Origin: an uncultured Prevotella sp.
GTDB taxonomy: Bacteria; Bacteroidota; Bacteroidia; Bacteroidales; Bacteroidaceae
Reading direction: 5' to 3'
Assembly: GCA_902800365.1 (NCBI GenBank)
Contig: CADCEF010000037.1
Location: 1 to 45,027 of the forward strand
DNA length: 45,027 nt
Of the stretch, positions 9,542-17,091 are shown piece after piece; the stretch's first letter is position 1, and every line of letters begins with the position of its first letter. The notes beneath the pieces were generated by a model. That model was not told the DNA's origin, searched no databases, and saw nothing but the letters and a program-made list of their open reading frames with translations. The position numbers and the translations under genes are program-made.

Positions 9542-10564
9542 TTAAAACGGTAAATCGCTAAACAGTTTTTTGCCTTTGGCATAATACTGCCAAAGCAGCG
9601 AGTAGCTCTTCTGCTCAGGTATATTCTTCTTCCTTCTCGAAGCCTGAATCTCCTGCCTGTCGGCCTTGAAGTCCTTCTTCCACGCCTTGAAAGCCTTGCG
9701 CGCTTTGTATATCGCCTTGAAGTCGCCAACGTTTCTGTTCAGTATAAGCGTCTGCCACGCAGCCAGATAGTCGAGGAACCATCGCCAGCGCATCACATGC
9801 TTCAGCTCCTCGTCAGGCAGACATTTATATAGCATCGTAAGGTTGTTTCTGAAGTTCAGATATGTCTTCATCGGATTCCCCTTAGGCAGCGTTCCGCCCC
9901 CCACATGATACACGTAACTATCTGGTATACAAACTATTCTGCGTCCGCGTATTCTCAGTCGCCAGCACAAGTCTATCTCCTCGTTGTGAGCAAAGAATCT
10001 TGCGTCAAGTCCCTTCACCTCCCAGTAGTCCTTGGCGCGTATCATCAGCGCAGCACCAGTAGCCCACAGAATATCCGTCACATCGTCATACTGTCCATTG
10101 TCGGCTTCTACAGTATCAAAAATTCGTCCGCGACAGAAGGGGTAGCCGTATTTATCCAGGAATCCCCCACTCGCTCCAGCGTATTCAAAGCGGTCTTTGT
10201 CGAATATCGACAGCAGCTTAGGCTGACAAGCAGCCGCATCCTTGTGCACATCCAGATATTCTATCATGGGTGTAAGCCAGTGGTGCGTAACCTCAATATC
10301 AGAGTTCAGCAGCAGATAGTACTCTGCATCAATCTGCGAAAGCGCCTTGTTATAGCCCTCGGCAAATCCCCAGTTCTTGTCCAGTATCACCAGATCCACC
10401 TGTGGATAGTGCGTTCTCAGAAACTCCACCGAATCGTCAGTCGATGCGTTGTCAGCCACGTAAACCGTAGCCTCGTCTCTCGAGTATTGCATAACCGATG
10501 GCAGATACTTCTCAAGCATCTCCCTTCCGTTCCAGTTCAGTATTACTATTGCTACCTTATCCAT
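9542..10564 (-). CDS. Family 2 glycosyltransferase
   Basis: GT-A fold transferase of the rhamnosyltransferase (WbbL-like) type, using a nucleotide sugar to extend surface polysaccharide. VAIVILNWNG at the N-terminus, VADNASTDDS near 35-44, and LLLNSDIEV (the DxD-type metal site, about 83-91) are typical. FFAHNEEIDLCWRLR near 195-210 is the acceptor-side ED motif. The C-terminal 60 residues are basic and helical and may lie on the membrane. It follows mtaB by 35 bp on the same strand and is probably cotranscribed. Confidence 0.9.
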   Translation of the reverse strand: MDKVAIVILNWNGREMLEKYLPSVMQYSRDEATVYVADNASTDDSVEFLRTHYPQVDLVILDKNWGFAEGYNKALSQIDAEYYLLLNSDIEVTHHWLTPMIEYLDVHKDAAACQPKLLSIFDKDRFEYAGASGGFLDKYGYPFCRGRIFDTVEADNGQYDDVTDILWATGAALMIRAKDYWEVKGLDARFFAHNEEIDLCWRLRIRGRRIVCIPDSYVYHVGGGTLPKGNPMKTYLNFRNNLTMLYKCLPDEELKHVMRWRWFLDYLAAWQTLILNRNVGDFKAIYKARKAFKAWKKDFKADRQEIQASRRKKNIPEQKSYSLLWQYYAKGKKLFSDLPF

Positions 10565-10599
10565 ATCTTACGCGCGCGTGTGTACATTATATATAAGAG

Positions 10600-11925
10600 T
10601 TAGAGAATAGCTTTCAGCGATTCCTTGTCGCGAGTCAGTTCGCCAAGCTTTACTTTCACCAGCTGATTGTCGAGTGCAGGGTCGGCATCCTTGGCACTCA
10701 GCTCTACGCGGATGTAGTTCTTAGTAAATCCGTGCATGGCTCTGCCTCGTGTAGCCTTTTCAAACAGCACCTCGGCTTCCTCTCCTATGTGACGCTCGTA
10801 GAAGGCCTGAGTCTTCTTGTCGCTCAGTTCCAGCAGTCGCTTCACTCTCAGCTTCTTGTCTTTCTCGCTCACCACATATGGTATGCTTAGTGCCGATGTG
10901 CCAGGGCGCTCAGAGTATGGGAACACGTGCAACTGCGTAACATCCAGACTGTCGAGGAATTCGTATGTCTCCTCGAAACACTCAGGTGTCTCGCCTCTAC
11001 AGCCCACCATCACGTCTACTCCAATAAACGCATCAGGCATCAGCTCCTTTATCTTGTAAATCTTGTCGGCAAACAGCTCGCGGTCGTAGTGGCGATGCAT
11101 CAGTTTCAGCACCGTGTTGCTTCCGCTCTGCAGTGGAATATGGAAGTGAGGCATAAACGCCCTGCTCTGTGCGCAGTACTCTATCAGCTCGTCAGATGCC
11201 AGATCAGGCTCCAGCGAACTTATGCGATAACGACTGATACCCTCAACCTTATCCAGCGCCTTTACCAGGTCGATAAACTTCTCGCCAGTGGTCTTACCAA
11301 AGTCGCCTATATTCACTCCAGTCAGCACAATCTCCTTGCCACCCTCGGCAGCAGCCTCTTCGGCCTGAGCCACCAGCGATGCTATTGTTGGGTTTCGCGA
11401 AAATCCGCGTGCATATGGAATAGTGCAGTATGTGCAGAAGTAGTCGCAACCATCCTGCACCTTCAGGAAGTAGCGTGTTCTGTTGCCACGCGAGCAGCTT
11501 GGCGCAAAGGTCTTTATATCCTTTGTTTTCTGCGTATAAGCCTTTGCTGATGCCTGACCTGACCATGCATCCGAGAGGAACTGAACCAGATTCGATTTCT
11601 CGTTCGAGCCCAATACCAGACTTACACCCTCAATCTTAGCCACCTCGTCGGCCTCCAGCTGCGCATAGCATCCTGTAACCACTACAAAGGCTCCAGGGTT
11701 CTCGCGCACCAGACGGTGAATAGCCTGGCGACATTTCTTATCAGCCACTTCAGTAACCGAACAGGTGTTAATCAGGCATATATCTGCCTTCTCACCTTTC
11801 TGGGCAGTAGTAACGCCCAAGTCCTGAAGCATCTTTCCAAAGGTAGATGTCTCAGAGAAGTTCAACTTACATCCAAGTGTGAAATAGGCAGCCTTTTTGC
11901 CCTGAAATGCCGACGTATCTATCAT
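10600..11925 (-). CDS. mtaB: tRNA t6A37 methylthiotransferase MtaB
   Basis: Radical SAM methylthiotransferase that converts t6A to ms2t6A at position 37 of tRNAs reading ANN codons. The N-terminal UPF0004 domain supplies cysteines in TLGCKLN (C19), INTCSV (C55) and VTGCYA. The radical SAM cluster is CDYFCTYC. A TRAM domain lies at the C-terminus. I choose ATG at 11925 (441 residues). A GTG at 11955 would add 10 residues but lies inside the -7 box TACCTTTG (11962-11955), so it cannot be in the mRNA. Confidence 0.93.
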   Translation of the reverse strand: MIDTSAFQGKKAAYFTLGCKLNFSETSTFGKMLQDLGVTTAQKGEKADICLINTCSVTEVADKKCRQAIHRLVRENPGAFVVVTGCYAQLEADEVAKIEGVSLVLGSNEKSNLVQFLSDAWSGQASAKAYTQKTKDIKTFAPSCSRGNRTRYFLKVQDGCDYFCTYCTIPYARGFSRNPTIASLVAQAEEAAAEGGKEIVLTGVNIGDFGKTTGEKFIDLVKALDKVEGISRYRISSLEPDLASDELIEYCAQSRAFMPHFHIPLQSGSNTVLKLMHRHYDRELFADKIYKIKELMPDAFIGVDVMVGCRGETPECFEETYEFLDSLDVTQLHVFPYSERPGTSALSIPYVVSEKDKKLRVKRLLELSDKKTQAFYERHIGEEAEVLFEKATRGRAMHGFTKNYIRVELSAKDADPALDNQLVKVKLGELTRDKESLKAIL

Positions 11926-11954
11926 ATATAAAATAGGTGTATTGTTTACGGGCA

Positions 11955-11962
11955 CAAAGGTA
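11955..11962 (-). promoter_or_regulatory. -7 box for mtaB
   Basis: Minus-strand TACCTTTG gives a leader of about 25 nt to the ATG at 11925. The -33 is weak (ATTG at 22 nt spacing). Confidence 0.55.
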
Positions 11963-12131
11963 CTACATTTTTTGCAAAAAACATCAATTTTCAGTCATTT
12001 TTAAGTAAGACGTGAAATTTACACCAAATTTAACATTTCGTAAATGGCTGATTTTCAGCACTTTGCGAAAAAGTTACAAAAATACCCTAAAAAAAATCGA
12101 AAAAAATGATACGTTGTATTAAAATAATGCT

Positions 12132-12139
12132 TAACTTTG
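12132..12139 (+). promoter_or_regulatory. -7 box for the small lipoprotein gene
   Basis: TAACTTTG predicts transcription from about 12143 and a leader of about 50 nt. No TTTG at the expected -33 place. Between here and mtaB the sequence is AT-rich with an imperfect 10-bp inverted repeat (TCAGTCATTT near 11992 and AAATGGCTGA near 12042). Confidence 0.5.
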
Positions 12140-12192
12140 CAGCGTTTTAATAAACAAATGATTGTTTTACAGATTTAAAAAGCTTAGAAAAA

Positions 12193-12369
12193 ATGAAGAA
12201 ATTGGTATTTATGTTCGTAGCAGTTGCTGCTATCTCTTTCGCATCATGTGGTAACAAGGCTCAGGCTCCTGTACAGGACACTGACTCTATCGCTGAGGTA
12301 GTTGATAGCGTTGCAGACAGCCTCGCAGTTGACACTGCTGCTGTTGACACAGCTGCTGTTGCTGAGTAA
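12193..12369 (+). CDS. Small lipoprotein, 58 residues
   Basis: Not recognised beyond its class. The peptide starts MKKLVFMFVAVAAISFASCG, a clean type II signal with lipobox SFAS-C19. The mature part is about 40 residues, acidic, and made of repeated D-T/S-A-V steps (VDSVADSLAVDTAAVDTAAVAE). It has its own promoter box, an A-rich ribosome binding region and a very strong terminator, and its codons are those of highly expressed genes. This fits an abundant small envelope lipoprotein. Confidence 0.8.
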   Translation: MKKLVFMFVAVAAISFASCGNKAQAPVQDTDSIAEVVDSVADSLAVDTAAVDTAAVAE

Positions 12370-12392
12370 TCTCAACACGGACAAGAGAGAAA

Positions 12393-12429
12393 AAGATCGT
12401 AAGACTCAGTCTTGCGATCTTATTTTTTT
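12393..12429 (+). terminator. Intrinsic terminator of the small lipoprotein gene
   Basis: A 13-bp stem (12393-12405 with 12409-12421, one T-G pair) with a TCA loop is followed by TATTTTTTT. Confidence 0.93.
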
Positions 12430-12492
12430 ATCCAATAACTAAAAAAATCATCCATTCTAACTTAACATCTCCCCCACTTGTGCGTATTATAG

Positions 12493-13011
12493 ATGAATAT
12501 GACACGTCAGGAGTTTGAACATATCGCCGCGCAACTGCGCCAGAAGGTACTGAAAATCAGCACCCAGTTCTTCAGCTCACGCGATGATGCTGAGGATGCA
12601 GCGCAGGAAACAATGGTGCAGCTATGGCGCTACTGCGAGCATATCGACTCCAGCCGTAATATCGAGGCGCTGGCCGTACGTGTAGCCAAGAACTGTTGCG
12701 TTAGCATGTATCGCCACCAACAGCACCAAACCACAACGGCCGATATCGATATTCTGGCACGCAACCATCAGGAGCCAAGTGCATCGCCACAGCAGCAGCT
12801 CGAAGCTAAGGACACGCAACGCATGCTCGACGAATCGCTTGCCCTGCTCAAACCGCGAGAACGCGAACTCTTTGACCTACGCGCCGTGATGGGCCTGTCG
12901 AACGACGAAATCTCCAGTCAGACGGGCATTCCCAAAACATCGATAGCACCTATGGTATCGGCAGCGCGAAAGAAAGTATTGGCAGAATTAATTAAACGCA
13001 TGAAGCAATGA
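12493..13011 (+). CDS. ECF-type RNA polymerase sigma factor
   Basis: Sigma-70 family protein of 172 residues with only regions 2 and 4. Region 2 is around 15-80 (RDDAEDAAQETMVQLWRY, the core-binding and -10 reading part). Region 4 is around 110-165 (ALLKPRERELFDLRAVMGLSNDEISSQTG is its helix-turn-helix entry). It overlaps the next gene by 4 nt. The operon order sigma, single-helix membrane protein, lipoprotein suggests control by a membrane anti-sigma. No TAnnTTTG box is seen in front of it. Confidence 0.92.
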   Translation: MNMTRQEFEHIAAQLRQKVLKISTQFFSSRDDAEDAAQETMVQLWRYCEHIDSSRNIEALAVRVAKNCCVSMYRHQQHQTTTADIDILARNHQEPSASPQQQLEAKDTQRMLDESLALLKPRERELFDLRAVMGLSNDEISSQTGIPKTSIAPMVSAARKKVLAELIKRMKQ

Positions 13012-13484
13012 CAAACAAGGATATACAACATCTCATCGATAAGTATCTCGCGGGCGAGACATCGCCTGCAGAAGAGCTACAGTTGACTAGCGAGCTGCAG
13101 CACTGCGATAACATCAGCGACGAATGGCAGGCAGTAAGCATCATGCTGGGTGAGCTCACTCTGGGCGAGGCCGAATACGATCGCATCATGGCCAGCCGCA
13201 AGTCAGCATCCAGCCGTCCATCGGCAGCCATCATTGCCCTGCGCATCATATCGTCAGTAGCAGCAGTCTATCTGGTAGGTCTGTTCATCTGGCTTCAGAT
13301 GCAGCCAGCTCCCAAGGCCGAGATGGCATATAGCCCCAAAGTAGAACAATCACAGCCTGCGCCACAACCAGCGTATTGCACTGAAGGTACACCCCGGGAA
13401 ATCCTGATGTGCTATATCGAGCATCGCAAGGCACAACCTGATACTTACAAACAATTAAAACAGATGAATTATGAAAACCAATAA
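13008..13484 (+). CDS. Putative anti-sigma factor, single membrane helix
   Basis: 158 residues with a cytoplasmic N-terminus (1-80), one membrane helix (about 80-103, ALRIISSVAAVYLVGLFIWL) and a short periplasmic tail. The N-terminal pattern IDKYLAGETSPAEE...DEWQA matches the equivalent protein at 42917-43558 (LQKYMDGTSTLDEE...EEWLC), which also follows a sigma gene. This supports an anti-sigma role by position and layout. It overlaps both neighbours (4 and 14 nt). Confidence 0.65.
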   Translation: MTNKDIQHLIDKYLAGETSPAEELQLTSELQHCDNISDEWQAVSIMLGELTLGEAEYDRIMASRKSASSRPSAAIIALRIISSVAAVYLVGLFIWLQMQPAPKAEMAYSPKVEQSQPAPQPAYCTEGTPREILMCYIEHRKAQPDTYKQLKQMNYENQ

Positions 13485-14613
13485 ATTCCTGATGATCATT
13501 GCAGCCTTTGTGCTGCTGTTCACATCGTGCAACAAGAAAGACGAGCGCATGCTCACCGTCATCAACCCCGATGGCACCTGCAGTCGCGAGATGTCGTTCC
13601 ATCCATACCCCCAAGAAGTCATGGCCCCACTCAACGAGACCATCGAAAGCAACGGCCTGCACTTTGGCCCCGACTGGCAACGCTCGTGGACAGTAGTTGG
13701 CGACTCACTGCGACCCCCCTGTCCTATGACCGAGGCTCAGTGGGACAGTCTGCGACAGGTATTTCCCAAGCAAAACATCAGCCAAAAAGTTTTGATGCAC
13801 ACTTCGCGTAACTTCCAGAATGTCAGCGAGATGAGCGATTCGCTCACCACCAGTGTAGTACGTCATCTCTTCAAGGCCACTGCCTCGCTCGATAAGCACT
13901 TCAAGTTTTTCTATACTGATTATGTGTATCACGAAACTTTCGCCATCACCGATATCAAGCAGATCTTCCCTGTAGCGTTAGACCGTTTCGTGAGTGCAGA
14001 TAGCGCATCCTACTGGTTCACAGGCCAACCAAACCTTGCTGAGGAGCTCACTGGCGCTGAGCAGAAGGAGCTGCTCGACGAGATCGAGGCTAACGTCAGC
14101 CATTGGATGAACGCCTGCACATTCACAAGCATCTGCTCTATCATCGCCCATTATTACGACAAGGTCAAGAACCCGCCAGCCACCCGCGAGCAGTTCCTTA
14201 CCAACTGCGACAGCATCATCACATCGTTGGCAGTGCGCAGCATGGACTTATTTATCGACATGAATCAAGTAAAGAAAATTCTTAACGATTATTATCATTC
14301 CGACGCATATTCGGCCATACTCAGCGACAGCACTATGTACTGGGATAAAAAACTCGAAAAGCAGTACCGCCAGTACGAGTACCTCATGATGATGGCGCCA
14401 ACGCTCGACTACCAGATGCCAGGCAATGTTATCGATGCAGGCGATGGTAAGATTGAGGGCGACGTTGTACGTTACCGCTTCTCGGGCGAGCGTCTTATAC
14501 CCCATCCTTTCGATGTCGCCATCACCTCGCGCGTCACTCATGTCTGGGCCTACGTCATCACCCTGCTCGTCATTCTTTTGGCCATCGGCAGTTTCGTTTA
14601 CAAACGTCGCTAA
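13471..14613 (+). CDS. Unknown lipoprotein with C-terminal membrane helix
   Basis: I do not recognise a domain. 380 residues with a lipoprotein signal (MIIAAFVLLFTSC, lipobox cysteine near residue 20), a large periplasmic part, and a second hydrophobic helix at the very C-terminus (about 355-376) followed by KRR. Such double anchoring is odd: the C-terminal helix implies inner-membrane retention. It is translated from within the end of the anti-sigma gene, so it probably belongs to the same signalling system, for example as sensor or effector. Confidence 0.7.
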   Translation: MKTNKFLMIIAAFVLLFTSCNKKDERMLTVINPDGTCSREMSFHPYPQEVMAPLNETIESNGLHFGPDWQRSWTVVGDSLRPPCPMTEAQWDSLRQVFPKQNISQKVLMHTSRNFQNVSEMSDSLTTSVVRHLFKATASLDKHFKFFYTDYVYHETFAITDIKQIFPVALDRFVSADSASYWFTGQPNLAEELTGAEQKELLDEIEANVSHWMNACTFTSICSIIAHYYDKVKNPPATREQFLTNCDSIITSLAVRSMDLFIDMNQVKKILNDYYHSDAYSAILSDSTMYWDKKLEKQYRQYEYLMMMAPTLDYQMPGNVIDAGDGKIEGDVVRYRFSGERLIPHPFDVAITSRVTHVWAYVITLLVILLAIGSFVYKRR

Positions 14614-14630
14614 TAGCCCCAAAATAGCAT

Positions 14631-14687
14631 TGTCAGACAAATGTCAGACTGATTTTTAGGCCTTTTCAGCATCTCTTCATACCTTTG
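14631..14687 (+). promoter_or_regulatory. Activator-type promoter with twin TGTCAGAC boxes
   Basis: Two direct TGTCAG(AC) boxes with an 11-nt period (14631-14650) lie 32 nt before the -7 box TACCTTTG (14680-14687). No TTTG -33 is present, so an activator is probably needed. The layout is that of an OmpR/PhoB-family response-regulator site. The same boxes, spacing and the string ATCTCTTCATACCTTTG recur at 41952-42009. Confidence 0.65.
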
Positions 14688-14720
14688 CAAACAAAAACAT
14701 TTGTAAAAGTATGAAGAGAT
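14671..14720. repeat. Nested inverted repeat across the start region
   Basis: Arms ATCTCTTCATAC (14671-14682) and GTATGAAGAGAT (14709-14720) are exact complements; inside them TTTGCAAA and TTTGTAAA pair with one mismatch or wobble. The right arm contains the start codon of the next gene. Confidence 0.6.
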
Positions 14721-15259
14721 TTATTTTCCTGGCCATTGGCATTTATATGGGCCTAATGATTTGTCTGTCAAACTTCCATCGAGTAGTCAATCTTTCGTGG
14801 CCTCAAAAAATCGAGCGAGCCATGGCACTATCACCTATGGCCGAGTATCGTAACGCCGAGTACGGCTATACCGTACGCTATCCGGCATTCTTTCAGCGCG
14901 ACGACGACACTCTTCTCGACATAGGCACAAGCCGTTTCTCCTTCTGGCGAGACGACATCGAGATTGTCCTTACGGCATTTTTAGAGCATAATCCCGACAT
15001 GCTAAGCACCCAGCAGGCTGTAAAGAAATATGCAACCGATTTACACGCCACACATCAGCGCGTTGGCGATGATTTCTTCATCCTCTCGGGCGCCCTCCAC
15101 AACGACGACGGCCAGATCACCGGCCGCCGTTTTCATGCCAAGTTTGTCAAGCACCGCAAGTTCTGGTTCATCCAGTCGCTCACCTACCCCGAGAGCTGCG
15201 AACACGCACTCCTGCGCCTCCTCCAAGAAATCGACACCTGGCAAGTGTGGAAGAATTAA
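14711..15259 (+). CDS. Unknown secreted or membrane-anchored protein
   Basis: 182 residues, family not recognised. An N-terminal hydrophobic segment (4-22) is followed by a periplasmic domain with YGYTVRYPAFF, a strand pattern that resembles FKVEYPNIF in the lipoprotein at 20619-21161; both then show an alternating strand, a Y/F-E/P-containing loop and a C-terminal helix. The two may be distant members of one fold (my inference). It has its own activator-type promoter and no terminator directly after it. Confidence 0.65.
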   Translation: MKRFIFLAIGIYMGLMICLSNFHRVVNLSWPQKIERAMALSPMAEYRNAEYGYTVRYPAFFQRDDDTLLDIGTSRFSFWRDDIEIVLTAFLEHNPDMLSTQQAVKKYATDLHATHQRVGDDFFILSGALHNDDGQITGRRFHAKFVKHRKFWFIQSLTYPESCEHALLRLLQEIDTWQVWKN

Positions 15260-15319
15260 GCATTGATAAACGCGACCTTATACCTATTGTCTCGCGGACG
15301 GACCGCAAAGTGCAACCAT

Positions 15320-15390
15320 ATCAGAGAGATAAGTAAACAGAATCAGTACAATAAACAGTAATTAACAAAACAGTAACAAATCAAGGCTCA
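15320..15390 (+). repeat. 71-bp direct repeat, copy 1
   Basis: Starts ATCAGAGAGATAAGT and ends AATCAAGGCTCA. Copy 2 at 15696-15766 differs at three positions by hand alignment. Inside, CAGTAA-type steps recur (ACAGTAATTAACAAAACAGTAAC). Confidence 0.85.
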
Positions 15391-15695
15391 GAAGGAGTCA
15401 ACATTATACAGGGAAAGACAGTCCGCACTACAGTATCGGCATGAAGACACCCTCTGAAGTGCACACCCAGACAGGCCCGCAGAAGGTGATGTGGAAGTAC
15501 GCAGAAAGACTCTCGGGGGCCGTCTGCCCCCTGCCGCAAGGCACCCCCTGAATGTTTTTCATGGTGGGGTTTCGCCAAGGCGAGTCAACGAATCCAGTAC
15601 AAAGTCATATTCTCAGATGAAAAGGTCAACGTTTTCAGCACGAAGTCCACTAACCCGGGAAAAGGGGCAACAAAAGCAGGAAAGCAGACAACCTA
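15391..15695. other. Gene-free GC-rich segment between the direct repeats
   Basis: 305 bp with much higher GC than the flanks, including CCCCCTGCCGCAAGGCACCCCCTG-like runs (about 15528-15551). Short reading frames cross it on both strands, but none has a recognisable domain or a convincing start. It may be a remnant of a mobile element or an unlisted RNA. Confidence 0.4.
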
Positions 15696-15766
15696 ATCAG
15701 AGAGATAAGTCAACAAAATCAGTATAATAAACAGTAATTAACAAAACAGTAACAAATCAAGGCTCA
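15696..15766 (+). repeat. 71-bp direct repeat, copy 2
   Basis: Partner of 15320-15390 in the same orientation; three mismatches. Confidence 0.85.
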
Positions 15767-15769
15767 TAT

Positions 15770-15890
15770 GACAGGAAGTTTTTTTAGTTTAGGAGATAAC
15801 TAATGAAATAGTAGTTTTATTATTATATATATTATAATATATATAATAATAAATAATTTCTATTGAGTTTTTTGAGAAAACCTTCCTGTC
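15770..15890. repeat. Large AT-rich palindrome
   Basis: Outer arms GACAGGAAG (15770-15778) and CTTCCTGTC (15882-15890) enclose a perfect 36-bp inner palindrome (15817-15852) made of TTATTATTATATAT and its complement. It could extrude as a cruciform or fold in RNA. It starts 4 bp after repeat copy 2. Confidence 0.75.
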
Positions 15891-15957
15891 GTATTTGAAT
15901 AAATGAATATTTGAATACTTCTTTTCTATATTTTCTCTAAAAATAATCGCTTAAAAA

Positions 15958-15989
15958 CTTGCATATATCAGGAAATTTTCGTACCTTTG
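15958..15989 (+). promoter_or_regulatory. Promoter of the HU-related gene
   Basis: CTTG (15958-15961), 20 nt, TACCTTTG (15982-15989). It predicts a long 5' leader of about 170 nt. Confidence 0.65.
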
Positions 15990-16029
15990 CATCATAGATG
16001 TAAAACAAACAAAGCATCTAAAATTTGCG

Positions 16030-16150
16030 GCATAGTTATAGAGAAAATTTTTCTTAGTCGACGAGATAGTTTTTCATAGCCAAACCGCAGAAAACACGAA
16101 TAAGGAAGAGGTTTTAAGGAAGAGGAAATGTTTTTACACTCTTAAAACTT
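16030..16150 (+). promoter_or_regulatory. Structured 5' leader of the HU-related gene
   Basis: TGCGG (from about 16028) can pair with CCGCA (about 16084-16089) around an inner AGAAA/TTTCT hairpin, and AGGTTTTAAG (16109-16118) pairs with CTTAAAACTT (16141-16150, one G-T) just 11 nt before the ATG. The last stem could limit access to the start. Regulation is inferred only from structure. Confidence 0.4.
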
Positions 16151-16161
16151 TTAATTAATTT

Positions 16162-16707
16162 ATGGCACTTAAAGTAAAGGCAGTAGAGAGACTGCTGAAG
16201 TTTTCAAACAATCCAAATGATCCTGGTGTTTATCGCTATGTGATGAAGGCTGACCTGTATACTAGTCTGAGTCAGGCAAAGGTTATCAAGGAGGCTGCTA
16301 TGCGCAGTGGTGTAAGTCAGGGCGTGATGAAGGCCTGCTGGGATGCTGCTGGCGAGGTAATCAAAGCATGGGCAACTGAAGGTCATAGCGTGGCTCTGCC
16401 CGGACTGGGAAGTATGCGCTTCGGTCTGCGTAGTAAGTCAGTAGAAAAGGTTGAGGACGTGAAGGCTGGCCTGATTTCGACTCGTCGAATCATCTTCACC
16501 CCATCGATCGACCTGAAGGACGAGCTGGCAAGCACAGCTATCCAGATCACCTGCATCGACCGTAACGGTAAGGAGGTGAAGCGAGTAACCTCAACCTCTG
16601 GCGAGGTGGAAGACCCAGAGAACGATCAGCCAAGCAATGGCGGCGGCAATCAGGGCGGAGGTGGAAACACACAGCCATCAGGCGACGACCCTGGCGAGGG
16701 AGATTAA
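16162..16707 (+). CDS. HU-related DNA-binding protein (Bacteroidetes type)
   Basis: 181 residues. Residues 1-130 fit the HU-related family (TIGR01201-like) common in Bacteroidales: a helical N-terminus (YTSLSQAKVIKEAAMRSGVSQGVMKACWDAAGEVIKAWATEG) followed by a beta-arm part (LPGLGSMRFGLRSKSV) that in HU contacts DNA. The last 40 residues are a low-complexity Gly/Asn/Asp tail. In this order such genes are usually followed by a smalltalk peptide and an amidase; the peptide is here, the amidase is not. It has a long structured leader and is probably well expressed. Confidence 0.85.
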   Translation: MALKVKAVERLLKFSNNPNDPGVYRYVMKADLYTSLSQAKVIKEAAMRSGVSQGVMKACWDAAGEVIKAWATEGHSVALPGLGSMRFGLRSKSVEKVEDVKAGLISTRRIIFTPSIDLKDELASTAIQITCIDRNGKEVKRVTSTSGEVEDPENDQPSNGGGNQGGGGNTQPSGDDPGEGD

Positions 16708-16713
16708 ACAAAC

Positions 16714-16738
16714 GGAGGGGTAGCACCCCTACCCCTCC
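16714..16738 (+). other. GC-rich hairpin after the HU-related gene
   Basis: A perfect 10-bp stem GGAGGGGTAG/CTACCCCTCC with a 5-nt loop, without a T-run. A second two-tier stem follows (about 16755-16790, TCGGC...GCCGA around CCGCCTTTGTAAAAGCGG). They more likely shape the intercistronic RNA than end it. Confidence 0.6.
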
Positions 16739-16819
16739 AAGTTATTCTTTTAGTCGGCGTACCGCCTTTGTAAAAGCGGCGAAGCCGAGCGAAACATTAA
16801 CCATTAAAAATCTATTATC

Positions 16820-16921
16820 ATGACTAAGAGAGAAACATTTAAGTTCATTATACAGATTATTGCATCTGTAGCTACAGCAATCGTAACAGCGCTTGGCGCA
16901 ACGAGTTGCATGGGCGCATAG
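16820..16921 (+). CDS. Smalltalk peptide, copy 1
   Basis: 33-residue peptide starting MTKRETFKFIIQIIAS and ending CMGA, matching the Bacteroidetes smalltalk family, whose function is unknown. After a basic start it is one hydrophobic helix with a C-terminal cysteine (ATSC). Its place downstream of an HU-related gene is the usual one. A second copy at 33496 has an almost identical protein. Confidence 0.85.
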   Translation: MTKRETFKFIIQIIASVATAIVTALGATSCMGA

Positions 16922-17048
16922 AAACGCTCTTTCGGGGCTGAGAAGCCCTGCGTTAAAGCCTAAGACCTGCACTTGAGGGGTGCGCCCCTCATACTGCAGC
17001 AGGCGCTTTCGAATAGAAGTTCTTTTTCATTCATTTTATAGCCTATCC
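16922..17048. other. Short gene-free stretch
   Basis: Contains two GC-rich hairpin-forming pieces (GGGGCTGAGAAGCCCTG near 16935 and GAGGGGTGCGCCCCTC near 16975). The amidase gene expected after smalltalk is missing; no remnant is readable. Confidence 0.4.
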
Positions 17049-17091
17049 CCCTTAAGCCAGCAGTGAATGCTCGCTTAAGGGATTTTTATTT
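17049..17091 (+). terminator. Terminator of the HU-related/smalltalk transcript
   Basis: CCCTTAAGC (17049-17057) pairs with GCTTAAGGG (17073-17081), followed by ATTTTTATTT. It runs into the stop of the convergent gene. Confidence 0.75.

Noticed and set aside
10600-11955. GTG start of mtaB at 11955
   Set aside because: The codon is inside the -7 box TACCTTTG; the ATG at 11925 fits the promoter and the usual protein start.
15491-15727. A 78-codon open frame in the GC-rich segment between the direct repeats
   Set aside because: Crosses into repeat copy 2, has no recognisable fold, signal or promoter; treated as non-coding.
15817-15852. AT-rich palindrome as a replication origin
   Set aside because: No DnaA boxes, initiator gene or other origin features nearby.
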